In this document: piece by piece, positions 62,045 through 62,360 of the stretch | How positions within the stretch are numbered: position 1 is the stretch's first letter | Layout: each line of letters begins with the position of its first letter | Assembly: GCA_017544525.1 (NCBI GenBank) | Contig: JAFYEA010000026.1 | Coordinates: 1 to 62,360 of the forward strand | Source: Bacilli bacterium | GTDB lineage: Bacteria; Bacillota_I; Bacilli_A; RF39; UBA660 | Direction: 5' to 3' | DNA: 62,360 bases | Notes under the pieces: model-generated | What the model was told of the DNA's origin: nothing | What the model saw: only the letters and a program-made list of their open reading frames with translations | The model's database searches: none | Made by a program: the position numbers and the translations under genes

Positions 62045-62058
62045 TATAAACGTTACAT

Positions 62059-62135
62059 GGCGAGTTTGGTGAAGTGGTTAACACGGCGGATTGTGGTCCC
62101 GTTATGCGTGGGTTCGATTCCCACATCTCGCCCCA
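62059..62135 (+). tRNA. tRNA-His (GTG) with encoded G-1:C73
   Basis: The anticodon loop TTGTGGT gives GTG. G at 62059 is the extra G-1 and pairs with C73 (62132), the identity element of tRNA-His, and CCA is encoded. Two mismatches are seen: T6-T67 in the acceptor and A31-C39 in the anticodon stem. Confidence 0.9.
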
Positions 62136-62145
62136 GTTTAAAAAT

Positions 62146-62169
62146 AAGTTGCTTTATGCAACTTTTTTT
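62146..62169 (+). terminator. Terminator of tRNA-His
   Basis: AAGTTGC/GCAACTT with a TTTAT loop and a T-tract. Confidence 0.85.
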
Positions 62170-62207
62170 ATTGAATTGAATATGTTATCATTATTTTAGA
62201 GGTAATT

Positions 62208-62360
62208 ATGAAAAAGATTTTTTTAATTTTTATTATTTGTATATTAATGTGTTCTTGTAATAAAAACAATGAAGCAAGAAATGATATGTATAAAATAGGT
62301 TATTCTTCCAATTTAATAGATGAAAAAGGCAGAAATGAACTAAGAAAAGTATTTGATGAA
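62208..62360 (+). CDS. Lipoprotein, cut off by the window end
   Basis: The first 51 codons of a gene. The N-terminus has Lys-Lys, a hydrophobic core and MCSC (lipobox-like), then charged sequence, as in a lipoprotein. AGAGGT precedes the ATG. The rest lies outside the window, so no function can be given. Confidence 0.6.
   Translation, partial: MKKIFLIFIICILMCSCNKNNEARNDMYKIGYSSNLIDEKGRNELRKVFDE

Noticed and set aside
1..62360. Mollicutes code 4 (UGA = Trp)
   Set aside because: Several genes end in TGA with the next gene starting at once, and Trp codons are TGG.
1..62360. CRISPR arrays, insertion sequences, prophage
   Set aside because: No repeat-spacer pattern, transposase, integrase or terminal inverted repeat was seen on either strand.

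Overview
The window is one contiguous stretch of an AT-rich, low-GC Gram-positive chromosome. Genes sit close together, Shine-Dalgarno sequences are strong (AGGAGG or GGAGGT), arginine is almost always AGA, and short hairpin-plus-T-tract terminators are frequent. UGA is used as a stop codon (for example at the ends of the genes finishing at 14516, 24398, 25962 and 32042) and Trp is UGG, so this is genetic code 11 and not a Mycoplasma-type code. Cell-wall genes, a SpoVIF-like protein, RNase Y, SecG, an NPKTG surface anchor and very small promoters suggest an uncultured Bacilli/Erysipelotrichia-like or RF39-type gut bacterium. That placement is inference. No phage genes, transposases, rRNA or CRISPR were seen.

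Layout. 1-2062: tRNAs Asp (partial), Phe, Arg and Pro, with a degenerate phosphoesterase and a CmpB-like membrane protein. 2184-10 kb: an accessory-looking region with an MBL hydrolase, a fused scar of two divergent gene remnants (TetR C-terminus and CDF metal exporter C-terminus), an 18-cysteine metallothionein-like small protein, a frameshifted XRE regulator, an AbrB-ABC transporter operon, a GNAT enzyme, two Nudix enzymes, a secreted lethal-factor-like metalloprotease and an ADP-ribosylglycohydrolase. 10-20 kb: a P-type ATPase, envelope genes (PAP2, M23/EnvC-like, D,D-carboxypeptidase, several anchored proteins) and rny. 20.9-26.9 kb: an NrtR-like Nudix repressor with two matching palindromes, a zinc-ribbon protein, and a tightly overlapping five-gene operon (pyruvate-kinase-like barrel, adenylosuccinate-synthetase-like ligase, uridine-kinase-like kinase, J-domain/degenerate protein kinase, vWA protein). 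This operon is the best candidate for an undescribed system. 27-33 kb: SDR, thioredoxin and CcdA/DsbD-like redox pair, SpoVIF-like, FemX/MurM-like, enolase and an eno-linked kinase-fold protein.

33-46 kb carries core information genes: secG, rnr (with a LysM-like insertion), smpB, secE-nusG, then rplK-rplA about 7 kb away, with surface-protein, rubrerythrin and dehydrogenase genes between. 46-57 kb: a lipoprotein with an apparent AUA start, ftsA-ftsZ, a surface protein with acidic repeats, and a YgjP/TrmH/rimM/trmD/RdgB cluster followed by tRNA-Glu and tRNA-Ile on the minus strand. 57-62 kb: parE-parC, tRNA-His and the start of a lipoprotein gene cut by the window edge.

Promoters are notable: at least 17 genes carry an extended -10 (TGnTATAAT or close) within about 20-40 bases of the start, and two genes appear to be leaderless.
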